Source of the DNA: Myxococcales bacterium
Lineage (GTDB): Bacteria; Myxococcota_A; Bradymonadia; UBA7976; UBA1532
Assembly: GCA_020633555.1 (NCBI GenBank)
Contig: JACKDL010000032.1
Location: 1 to 64,000, forward strand
Direction: 5' to 3'
DNA: 64,000 bases
In this document: piece by piece, positions 1 to 7,003 of the stretch
How the letters are laid out: every line of letters starts with the position of its first letter
Position numbering within the stretch: position 1 is the stretch's first letter
Notes under the pieces: generated by a model
Seen by the model: the letters and a program-made list of their open reading frames with translations, nothing else
The model's database searches: none
Told to the model about the DNA's origin: nothing
Translations under genes and position numbers: made by a program

Positions 1-1
1 C

Positions 2-1444
2 GGCCAGGGTGGCGTCGGCGGCCAGGGCGGCGCGGGCGGCCAGGGCGGCGCGGGCGGCGGCACGCCCTGCCCCGACGTGCTCTGTGACCTCGCCTGCGAG
101 TTCGGCTTCGCCACCGACGCCAACGGCTGCGAGATCTGCGCCTGCCTGCCCCCCCCGGCCATGTGCCGGGCGGACGACGACTGCCCCCAGCCCGGCGCCC
201 CCAACTGCAGCGCCGCCTGCGTGGACGGCCAGTGCCGCGTGAGCTGCGACGAGCCGCCCATGTGCCCGGATCCCAACGATCCGAACGTGAACTACATCTC
301 CAATGATCCCGCCGAGTGCGCGGTGGTCCGGTTCCGCTGCGAGCCCGGCGCCCAGCCGTTCAACGACGAGTGCGGCTGCGGCTGCATCCGCGATCCGCAG
401 GCCTGCGAGCCCGTGCTGTGCGATCTGGCCTGCGAGTTCGGCTTCCAGCGCGACGCCAGCGGCTGCGAGATCTGCGCCTGCAACCCGGGGCCCCAGCAGT
501 GCCGCGCCGATGACGAGTGCCCCGCGCCGCCCCGCCCGGGCTGCGTGGGCCAGTGCGTCGATGGCCTGTGCGCGGTGGCCTGCGACGAGCCCGATCCCTG
601 CCCTGATCCCAACGATCCCGCAGTGCGCTACATCAGCCAGGATCCCGCCGTGTGCCAGCGCGTGCGCTTCGCCTGCGAGCCGGGCGAGGAGGCCTTCAGC
701 GATGCCTGCGGCTGCGGCTGCATCGCCCAGGGCGACCAGTGCCCCGATCCCGCCGACCCCGCGGTGCACTACGTCAGCGAGGATCCGGCCGAGTGCGCGC
801 GCATCCGCTTCGCCTGCCAGCCCGGCCAGGAGGCCTTCAGCGACGACTGCGGCTGCGGCTGCGTGGACGCGCCCGACGCCTGCATCTGCCCCGACGTGTA
901 CTCGCCCGTCTGCGGCGAGGACGGCCGCACCTACGGCAACGCCTGCGAGGCCGGTTGCGCCAACGTGGCCATCGCCGCCCGCGGCGAGTGCGCGCCCGAG
1001 GAGTGCATCTGCCCGGCGGTGTTCGCCCCGGTCTGCGGCGCCGACGGCCGCACCTATGGCAACGCCTGCGAGGCCGGCTGCGCCCGGGTGCGGGTGGTGG
1101 CCGAGGGCCCCTGCCCCGACGAGCCGCCCCCCATGTGCCCGGATCCCAACGACCCGGCGGTGAGCTACGTCAGCGAGGATCCCGCCCAGTGCGCCCGCAT
1201 CCGCTTCGTGTGCGAGCCGGGGCAGGAGGCCTTCAGCAACGAGTGCGGCTGCGGCTGCATCGGCGCCGCCCAGCCCGTGTGCGCCGACGGCCAGATCGCC
1301 GTGGAGGGCCGCTGCGAGACCTTGTGCCGTGGCGACCAGGAATGCGCCCGTGGCCAGGCCTGCAACGCCGGCGACGTGTGCCTGCCCGACCCCACCTGCC
1401 CCATGTGCGCCGTGTGCGCCGGCTGGTGCGTGCCCGCGCGCTGA
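2..1444 (+). CDS. Secreted Cys-rich protein with Kazal, antistasin-like and CGCGC repeats (5' end outside window)
   Basis: The frame is open from base 2, so the N-terminus (probably a signal or lipoprotein peptide) is missing. The visible 480 residues begin with a Gly-rich GQGG/GAGG linker. Then come two antistasin-like units (CDLACEFGF...GCEICAC, about residues 22-50 and 135-160), two WAP-like CRADD...CP segments, four units of about 42 residues running from CPDPxDP to CGCGC, and two Kazal-type units (CICP...PVCGxDGRTYGNACEAGC, about residues 297-372). The end is a Cys-rich tail. Kazal and antistasin domains are serine protease inhibitor folds, so an extracellular inhibitor or disulfide-rich adhesion protein is the best inference. 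The inhibitory loop has not been matched to a target. It is convergent with the amidase gene, 13 bp away. Confidence 0.85.
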   Translation, partial: GQGGVGGQGGAGGQGGAGGGTPCPDVLCDLACEFGFATDANGCEICACLPPPAMCRADDDCPQPGAPNCSAACVDGQCRVSCDEPPMCPDPNDPNVNYISNDPAECAVVRFRCEPGAQPFNDECGCGCIRDPQACEPVLCDLACEFGFQRDASGCEICACNPGPQQCRADDECPAPPRPGCVGQCVDGLCAVACDEPDPCPDPNDPAVRYISQDPAVCQRVRFACEPGEEAFSDACGCGCIAQGDQCPDPADPAVHYVSEDPAECARIRFACQPGQEAFSDDCGCGCVDAPDACICPDVYSPVCGEDGRTYGNACEAGCANVAIAARGECAPEECICPAVFAPVCGADGRTYGNACEAGCARVRVVAEGPCPDEPPPMCPDPNDPAVSYVSEDPAQCARIRFVCEPGQEAFSNECGCGCIGAAQPVCADGQIAVEGRCETLCRGDQECARGQACNAGDVCLPDPTCPMCAVCAGWCVPAR

Positions 1445-1457
1445 GCCGCGCCCGAGC

Positions 1458-3710
1458 TCAGCGCCGGCGACGCCGCCAGGCCAGGCCCAGCAGGGCCAGC
1501 CCCCACCAGGCGTCGCCCGGCCCCTGCCCCGCCTGACAGCCGCCATCGGCCTTCACCTGCCTCACAGCGGGCGGGGGCACGCCGCCGACCGGCTCGCGCC
1601 CTTCCCCCTCATCGGCCACGTCGCCCTCGTCCCCCACGGCGGGGGGATCAACCGGCACGTCGGGCTGCGGCTCGGGCTCGGGCTCGGGCTCGGGTTCAGC
1701 GCTCCCAGGGGCCACGTACCCGTCGCCCGAGGCGGCGCCCAGGTCGTCCTGGGCGCTGACCGACCGGACCGTGACGGGCACATCGCTGTACAGCGCCAGC
1801 CGCCGCACCTCGCCCCAGCCCGGGCGCCCCGCCAGCTCGAAGGCCACCCCTTCGTCGCCGGGCGCCACAGTCACGTACGCCCGCTGCGCCGCATCGAAGC
1901 GCCCGTCTGGCCCGGCCCACCACAGGCGCAGCGAGCCCCGCTCAGCGGCCGAGAGGCGCACCTGCACCCCCGACCAGCGGGCCCCGTCCACCGCCGTCCA
2001 GGCGGGCGACGCCAGGCAGCGCTCGGGCGCCAGCGCCAGGCCCTCGCCGGCCACCGCGGGCGCCGGCCCGTCGTCGCAGGGGACCCACCCGTCGGCGTCG
2101 GGCTGCGCGGGGTCTGCGGGGAAGCGCCAAGCGTCCGCCCGCAGGGCGTCCACCCGCACCCCACCCACCGGATCCACCGCCAGGGCGTCCACCGACGGCC
2201 GGGCGCCCAGGGCCTCCAGCGCCCAGAGCCCGTCGGCGGCCAGCAGGCCCGCCTCCAGGCCCAAGCCGCGCCCGGCGTCCTCCACCGCGACGGTGATCAG
2301 CACCCGCTGCGTCTCGCCCACCGCCAGCCGCCCGATGGCCAGCTCGCCCTCGGGCGCGGCCATGTCGCCGTCGCCCAACGGCTGCCAGCTCTGGCGGTCC
2401 AGCGCCGGGGCGTCCGTGCGCCAGTCCCAGCGCAGCGTGCGCAGGGCGCCGCGGGCCCGCCAGGCCAGCCGCACCCCGGTCACGGGCCCGGGGCCTGCGT
2501 TGCGCACCAGGATTTCGGCGGTCAGCCGCTCGCCCACCCAGGCGTCGGGCACCCCGGCCGAGGCGCCCTGGCGCAGGCGGTCCGCCGGGGCCTCCAGCCA
2601 GCGCACGGTGAAGGGCAGCGCCGGATCCACCGGCGCCGGCTCGGGATCGGGCTCGGGGTCGGGATCCGGCTCGGGGTCGGGCGTCGGATCGGGCTCCGGG
2701 CCAGGGCTCGGCGCGTCGCCGCGCACCCGCGCCACCAGCTCGTCCATCCGCGCGAACAGGTCTGCGCCGGGGCACAGGGTGTTGTTCGTGGGCCACTCCC
2801 GGTGGCCACGGATGTGCTCGCGGTCGGGCACGATGCCGTGGGTCTCCACCGCCCACCGCACCAGCCGCACCAGCCCGTCGAACTGGGCCTCGGGCACCGG
2901 GCCTTCCTCGAAGTTGCCCAGCACCGCCACGCCGATGTTGCCGTCGTTGTTGCGCCCTGCGTGGGCCCCCGGGCGCCGCTCGTCATTGCGCCCCTGATAG
3001 ACCTGGCCCGTGGCGCTCACCGCGAAGTGGTAGCCGATGTCGCACCAGCCGTGGACGTCCATGTGGTAGGCCTGGATCTGCCGCATGCGCACCGGCATGT
3101 CGCCGTCGTCGGCCCGCGAGGCCGTGTGGTGCACGGTGAAGCGGTACACCTGCGACACCGGGTTGCACAGCTTGTCGGGCTCGCGCGCCCCCCACCCGTT
3201 GCGGTCCACCACGAAGTCGGGGGGCGGCACCAGCGCCAGGTGGCGCTGCTCCACGGCGGCCAGCGGTCGCGCCCGCCAGGGCCGCTCCACCGCCGCGGCC
3301 TGCTCCAGGAACTCCACCGCGAACTCGCGCAGGGCCTGGGGGCGTTCGGCCCGCAGCGCCACCGCCCCCACCGGGCCGCCGGGATCCAGGGCGGCGGCGC
3401 CCAGGCCACCCTCGGCAAAGGCCCAGGTCACCGGGGCCCACGGGGTCCAGGTGCCGTCGGCCCGCCGGGCCCGCCAGGACAGGGCGCCGGCGTCGCCCTC
3501 GAGGCGCAGGCCCACGCGCCGGTAACGGGCACCGCCGTCGGGCGCCTCGATGTGGGCGCTGCCCGGCGCGAACAGCGCCTGGAGCTGCGCCGGCTGGTGC
3601 ACCCGGACGGCCGGGGGGTGGTCATGCTCCGCCGGCAAGGGGCCGTCGCTGCGGTCAGCGCAACCCAGGGCGATGAGCAAGGGCAGGATGAACAACCGGT
3701 ACGGGCGCAT
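1458..3710 (-). CDS. PGRP-type N-acetylmuramoyl-L-alanine amidase lipoprotein with MYXO-CTERM tail
   Basis: A 750-residue exported protein predicted to cleave the MurNAc-L-Ala bond of peptidoglycan. The start is the ATG at 3710, with GGAGG seven bases upstream and a lipoprotein peptide ending IALGC just after it. The frame is open further upstream but without signal-like sequence. A PGRP/amidase_2 domain lies at about residues 165-330. It has the zinc-ligand pattern VHHTA (about 192), a late GHREWP histidine and the LCPG cysteine. A DPEPDP linker follows (about 337-358), then an all-beta region, a second Glu/Pro linker, and a terminal GLALLGLAW-Arg5 segment after a Cys, as in MYXO-CTERM sorting signals. 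A lipobox together with MYXO-CTERM is unusual, so final anchoring is uncertain. Roles in cell-wall turnover or prey lysis are both possible. Confidence 0.88.
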   Translation of the reverse strand: MRPYRLFILPLLIALGCADRSDGPLPAEHDHPPAVRVHQPAQLQALFAPGSAHIEAPDGGARYRRVGLRLEGDAGALSWRARRADGTWTPWAPVTWAFAEGGLGAAALDPGGPVGAVALRAERPQALREFAVEFLEQAAAVERPWRARPLAAVEQRHLALVPPPDFVVDRNGWGAREPDKLCNPVSQVYRFTVHHTASRADDGDMPVRMRQIQAYHMDVHGWCDIGYHFAVSATGQVYQGRNDERRPGAHAGRNNDGNIGVAVLGNFEEGPVPEAQFDGLVRLVRWAVETHGIVPDREHIRGHREWPTNNTLCPGADLFARMDELVARVRGDAPSPGPEPDPTPDPEPDPDPEPDPEPAPVDPALPFTVRWLEAPADRLRQGASAGVPDAWVGERLTAEILVRNAGPGPVTGVRLAWRARGALRTLRWDWRTDAPALDRQSWQPLGDGDMAAPEGELAIGRLAVGETQRVLITVAVEDAGRGLGLEAGLLAADGLWALEALGARPSVDALAVDPVGGVRVDALRADAWRFPADPAQPDADGWVPCDDGPAPAVAGEGLALAPERCLASPAWTAVDGARWSGVQVRLSAAERGSLRLWWAGPDGRFDAAQRAYVTVAPGDEGVAFELAGRPGWGEVRRLALYSDVPVTVRSVSAQDDLGAASGDGYVAPGSAEPEPEPEPEPQPDVPVDPPAVGDEGDVADEGEGREPVGGVPPPAVRQVKADGGCQAGQGPGDAWWGLALLGLAWRRRRR

Positions 3711-4072
3711 GCGGGCCTCCTTCGCCCCGGGGGACGCAGCGAGCGGGGGCCTGTTGCGCCGAGACGTGAAGACGCGGTGCGAAGGGGGGTTCGCACCGGG
3801 CGCCGACCCGCCCACGGGGGCCCGCGGGCCAGGCAGCACGCAAACGCCCCCCCGGTGTCGAAGGGGCGAAACCCAGGCCAAGGTGTCGGAATCCTACCTG
3901 ATTCATCTGCCTTGAGCGGTGGGTCCCCACCACACACCCCGAAAAAACCTGCGGAGGGGGTTGGCAACGCCCGATGGCCGTGCCTTGAATGCGTCCCGGT
4001 GAAACCGGCCCGCCTGGGGATGTCGGGCCAGAACAGGCGCTGGATGCCAGCGCCCCCTGCGAGGAAAACGAA
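3711..4072. other. Divergent intergenic region, 362 bp
   Basis: Non-coding gap between the amidase gene (minus) and the first small lipoprotein gene (plus). It must hold both promoters. I see a 9-bp stem hairpin at 3775-3798 and an A-run near 3944, but no promoter hexamers I would defend and no gene. Confidence 0.5.
3775..3798. promoter_or_regulatory. Perfect 9-bp inverted repeat upstream of amidase gene
   Basis: CGGTGCGAA and TTCGCACCG are separated by six G. The element lies 65 bp upstream of the amidase start codon. It could be an operator or a 5'-leader hairpin. There is no T-run, so it is not an obvious terminator. Confidence 0.4.
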
Positions 4073-4423
4073 ATGAAGCGCATTCTGGCTACCCTGGCGA
4101 TCGCCTCCCTCACCTTCTCCGTCGGCTGCAAGAGCGACCCCGCCGAGGAGTCGGTCAAGCTCATGGAGGAGATGGCGGGCATCATGGACTCCAACAAGGA
4201 GGACTGTGACAAGATGGGCGACGCCCTGGCCAAGTTCATGGACTCCAACGGCAGCAAGATCGCCGATCTCAAGAAGGCCGGCGAGGGGCAGTCGAAGGAG
4301 GAGCAGAAGAAGATGATGGAGAAGTACGAGGAGCGCATGAAGGCGGTCATGGGCAAGGTCATGGGCGCCGGCATGAAGTGCAAGGACAACAAGAAGGTCC
4401 AGGACGCGATGAAGAAGATGTGA
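4073..4423 (+). CDS. Small lipoprotein, first of three tandem paralogues
   Basis: A 116-residue lipoprotein. Start ATG with GAGG about 9 bases upstream; signal peptide ending FSVGC. The mature part is charged and helical (Met/Lys/Glu-rich). It carries the pattern MEEMAGIM, a Cys in KEDCDKMG, then GMKCKDNKKVQDAMKKM at the end. The same pattern recurs in the genes at 4651 and 5315, so these three are a tandem family. The two conserved cysteines, besides the lipidated one, could pair in the periplasm. I recognise no named family, and the function is unknown. The stop codon lies inside a UUCG hairpin. Confidence 0.82.
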   Translation: MKRILATLAIASLTFSVGCKSDPAEESVKLMEEMAGIMDSNKEDCDKMGDALAKFMDSNGSKIADLKKAGEGQSKEEQKKMMEKYEERMKAVMGKVMGAGMKCKDNKKVQDAMKKM

Positions 4424-4442
4424 TGAGCCTTCGGGCTCATCA
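4421..4442 (+). terminator. UUCG hairpin over the stop codon of the 4073 gene
   Basis: TGATGAGCC, loop TTCG, GGCTCATCA: a perfect 9-bp stem closed C(UUCG)G, starting at the stop codon. No T-run follows, so it may protect the mRNA 3' end or act as a weak terminator. A second, imperfect stem (GGCGGCCAC...GTGGGCCGCC) follows at about 4446-4470. Confidence 0.45.
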
Positions 4443-4521
4443 CCCGGCGGCCACGCTTCGGTGGGCCGCCGACGCCCTGCGAGCTCGCTGAGCTCCGGGC
4501 CAGGCGGGGTCGCCACCCAAG

Positions 4522-4543
4522 CGGGGGCGGCCCCGTTTTCGTT
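4522..4543 (+). terminator. Possible Rho-independent terminator
   Basis: A short CGGGG/CCCCG stem is followed by GTTTTCGTTT on the plus strand, 100 bp after the first small lipoprotein gene. The stem is short, so confidence is low. If real, it separates the 4073 gene from the 4651 gene. Confidence 0.35.
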
Positions 4544-4650
4544 TGGTAGAAGCCCCACTTTCGGCGCCTGCCGCGCCACGCCCCCTCTCAGTCCTCCGGC
4601 GGCGACCGACCGCGAGGGCTGCCACGCACCCATCCGAAAGGACGTCTCTC

Positions 4651-5199
4651 ATGATCCGCGCCATCGCCCTGCTGGGCCTGACCCTCGCCCTGGCCGCCTG
4701 CAACAAGCCCGCCGACGCCCCTGCGCCGGCCGCCGGCGCGGCCAGCAAGGCCGCCGCCCCGCCAGCGCCGCCGCCACCGAGGCCGCCCCGCCAGCGCCGC
4801 CGCCCCGCCAGCGCCGCCGCCACCGAGGCTGCCCCCGCCGGTGACACCGCCCCCGCCAGCGCCGCCGCCGGCGAGGCCGCGCCCGCCGCTGAGCTGCCCG
4901 CAGGTGCCAAGGAGAACGCCGAGGCCACCATCGCCCTCATGGAGGAGATGGGCCAGGTCATGGCCGACAACGCCGAGGACTGCGACAAGATGGGCGAGGG
5001 CCTGGAGGGCTTCGTGGCCAAGAACAAGGACAAGATGGCGGCCGTGAAGGCCGGCAACGACAACCTGAGCCCCGAGCAGCGCAAGGCCGCCATCGCCCCG
5101 TTCCAGCAGCGGATGCAGGCCGCGATGATGAAGATCATGGGCCCCGGCATGAAGTGCAAGGACAACGCCCGGGTGACCGCCGCCATGAAGGCCATGTGA
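4651..5199 (+). CDS. Small lipoprotein with Ala/Pro linker, second of three tandem paralogues
   Basis: A 182-residue lipoprotein. ATG at 4651 after GAAAGGACG; signal peptide ending LALAAC. An Ala/Pro-rich linker (residues about 25-85) precedes a C-terminal domain matching the neighbouring 4073 gene: ATIALMEEMGQVM, EDCDKMGEGL and a terminal GMKCKDNARVTAAMKAM. Inside the linker is a short basic run (RPPRQRRRP) caused by a 27-bp DNA repeat read in a different frame. Function unknown. The linker probably spaces the domain away from the membrane. Confidence 0.82.
   Translation: MIRAIALLGLTLALAACNKPADAPAPAAGAASKAAAPPAPPPPRPPRQRRRPASAAATEAAPAGDTAPASAAAGEAAPAAELPAGAKENAEATIALMEEMGQVMADNAEDCDKMGEGLEGFVAKNKDKMAAVKAGNDNLSPEQRKAAIAPFQQRMQAAMMKIMGPGMKCKDNARVTAAMKAM
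4757..4829 (+). repeat. 27-bp repeat read in two frames within the lipoprotein linker
   Basis: The 27 bases at 4757-4783 recur exactly at 4803-4829. The offset is 46 bp, which is not a multiple of three. The second copy reads as PASAAATEAA, matching the following PASAAAGEAA, while the first reads as PPAPPPPRP. The frame is intact on both sides. Confidence 0.75.
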
Positions 5200-5314
5200 G
5201 CTGACCCGCCTCGCGTGGTAAATGGGGCTCAGCGGGGCCCGTCGCCCGGCCGCGCGGCGAGCGCCTTGGCGCTCCCCGGCCGGGGCGAGGCCCCACCCGA
5301 TCCGTGGAGTCCCC

Positions 5315-5746
5315 ATGCTGCGCCCCGCCGCTCTGAGCGTCGCCCTGCTGCTCGCCGCCTGCGGCGACAACCCTGATCAGGGCGACGTCCCCATCCAACG
5401 CGGCGTCACGTCGGCCACCGCGGCCACCACCACGGTGGCCGGGCTGGTGGCGGGCAAGAACCCCGAGGTGCAGGCGGTGATCGTGCTGGAGCGCATGGCC
5501 GCCATCATGGCGGCCCACAAGGCGAACTGCCCCAACATGGGGCTCGCCCTGAAGAACTTCATCGCCACCAACCGCCCGGTGCTCAGCCAGATCAAGGCCG
5601 CACAGACCGCCCAGGACACCACGCTCCGCGACGGCCGCCGCCAGGCGATCCGCAAGCGGCTGGCGGCGGTGATGGGGCGGATTGTGAGCGACGGCCTGAA
5701 GTGCAAGGGTGACGCTGCGGTGCAAGAGGCGATGAAGAGCATGTGA
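5315..5746 (+). CDS. Small lipoprotein, third of three tandem paralogues
   Basis: A 143-residue lipoprotein starting at the ATG at 5315 (GGAG upstream), with a signal peptide ending LLLAAC. A Thr/Ala spacer leads into VLERMAAIMAAHKANCPNMG and ends with DGLKCKGDAAVQEAMKSM. This is the same two-Cys layout as the 4073 and 4651 genes but more diverged and less acidic, so the duplication is not recent. Function unknown. It lies 115 bp after the second paralogue, and the gap contains a GAGCGCC-TT-GGCGCTC hairpin at about 5259-5274. Confidence 0.8.
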   Translation: MLRPAALSVALLLAACGDNPDQGDVPIQRGVTSATAATTTVAGLVAGKNPEVQAVIVLERMAAIMAAHKANCPNMGLALKNFIATNRPVLSQIKAAQTAQDTTLRDGRRQAIRKRLAAVMGRIVSDGLKCKGDAAVQEAMKSM

Positions 5747-5828
5747 CCGGGCGCCCCCGGTCGCGGCCTTTCTGATACCTTCCGCACCGCTTCACTGTGG
5801 GGAGAGCGCTGTGGGGGAGAGCACGGCG

Positions 5829-6920
5829 ATGCGCCTGAGTCTGATGAGCCTTGTTCTGGCTTCGCTGGTGGGCTGCGTGCCCAGCGGTGGAGGCGGCGGG
5901 GGCACCGCACCCGACCCGGACGACGGCGTGTTCGACGCCCTGCCGCCGCCCCCCGATGGCGGCGGCCAAGGCGGCACGGGCGGCCAAGGTGGCGCCGGCG
6001 GCCAAGGCGGCGCGGGCGGCCAAGGCGGCGCGGGCGGGGCCCCCCCCGCGGGCCCCAGCTTCGGCGTGGCTACCTACAACGTGCAGCGGTTCTTCGACCG
6101 CACCTGCGACTCGGGCCGCTGCGGCGAGGGCGACTTCGAGTTCGTGCCCAGCGCCCAGAACTATCAGATCCGCACCGAGGACGTGGCCCGCGGCATTGTG
6201 CGCCTGTACCGCGAGCAGGGGGCCGACGTGCTGGCCCTGCAGGAGATCGAGAACCAGAACAGCCTGGACGCCCTGCTGCGGGCCCTGCGGCAGTACGACG
6301 ACTTCCCGTACACCGTGCAGGTCCTGGGCGAGACCGACTTCGACGCCTCGCTGGACGTGGCCATCCTGGCGCGGGGCGAGCGGGTGCGGGTGATCACCCA
6401 CCGCGATGAGCAGATCCAGCGCCCGGACGGCAGCCGGACCACCTTCTCGCGGGAGTTCCTCGAGGTGCACCTGGACATCCCCCCCCTGGACGATCCGGGG
6501 GCGCCGCCGCAGCGGGTCATCGCCTTCGCGGCCCACTTCAAGTCGCAGAACAACGACGATCCGGGGCGCAGGCGGGCCGAGGCGCGGGCGGCGCGGCGCA
6601 TCGTCACCGAGGTGGCCGAGGCCAACCCCAACGCTCTGGTGGTGCTGGCGGGCGATCTGAACTCGGCGCCGGGCGATCCCGCGCTGGAAGATCTGATGCT
6701 GGGCGACGAACTGGAGCGGGCGGCCGCCGAGCTGGGCGACGCCGCGGCCACCTACTGGTACTTCGAGCGGGGCGAGGCCATCGATCACGTCTTCCGGGCC
6801 CGGGCGGGCGCCTGCGCCTACGCGCCGGGGAGCGCAGCGGTGGTGCAGTCCGGCGCGATGACCGGGCTCGGGGGCAGCGATCACGCGGCGCTGGCCGCCC
6901 GCTTCGAGTGCGCCGACTGA
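5829..6920 (+). CDS. Endonuclease/exonuclease/phosphatase-fold lipoprotein
   Basis: A 363-residue protein. The ATG at 5829 follows GGGGGAGA; a GTG at 5811 is an alternative. The lipobox is SLVGC, followed by a Gly-rich GGQGG linker (about 42-75). The rest is an EEP (DNase I-like) domain. It has the Asn in YNVQRF (about 83), the metal-binding Glu in LQEIEN (about 136), AAHFKS, GDLNS (about 274), IDHV (about 317) and the terminal GGSDH (about 350), so the catalytic set looks complete. Family members hydrolyse phosphodiesters in nucleic acids, lipids or inositol phosphates. A surface nuclease or phosphodiesterase is likely here, substrate unknown. Confidence 0.87.
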   Translation: MRLSLMSLVLASLVGCVPSGGGGGGTAPDPDDGVFDALPPPPDGGGQGGTGGQGGAGGQGGAGGQGGAGGAPPAGPSFGVATYNVQRFFDRTCDSGRCGEGDFEFVPSAQNYQIRTEDVARGIVRLYREQGADVLALQEIENQNSLDALLRALRQYDDFPYTVQVLGETDFDASLDVAILARGERVRVITHRDEQIQRPDGSRTTFSREFLEVHLDIPPLDDPGAPPQRVIAFAAHFKSQNNDDPGRRRAEARAARRIVTEVAEANPNALVVLAGDLNSAPGDPALEDLMLGDELERAAAELGDAAATYWYFERGEAIDHVFRARAGACAYAPGSAAVVQSGAMTGLGGSDHAALAARFECAD

Positions 6921-7003
6921 TCCAACTCCGGCACACCGCCGGCCCGTAGTTTCCCGAGGGCAGATCTGCGAATGCCGTCCACCCGCGCCGCCGGCCATAC
7001 TCC

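Noticed and set aside
1329..4076. A 2.7-kb plus-strand open frame opposite the amidase
   Set aside because: The minus strand has a complete PGRP domain, lipobox and ribosome site; the plus frame is repetitive Gly/His/Arg.
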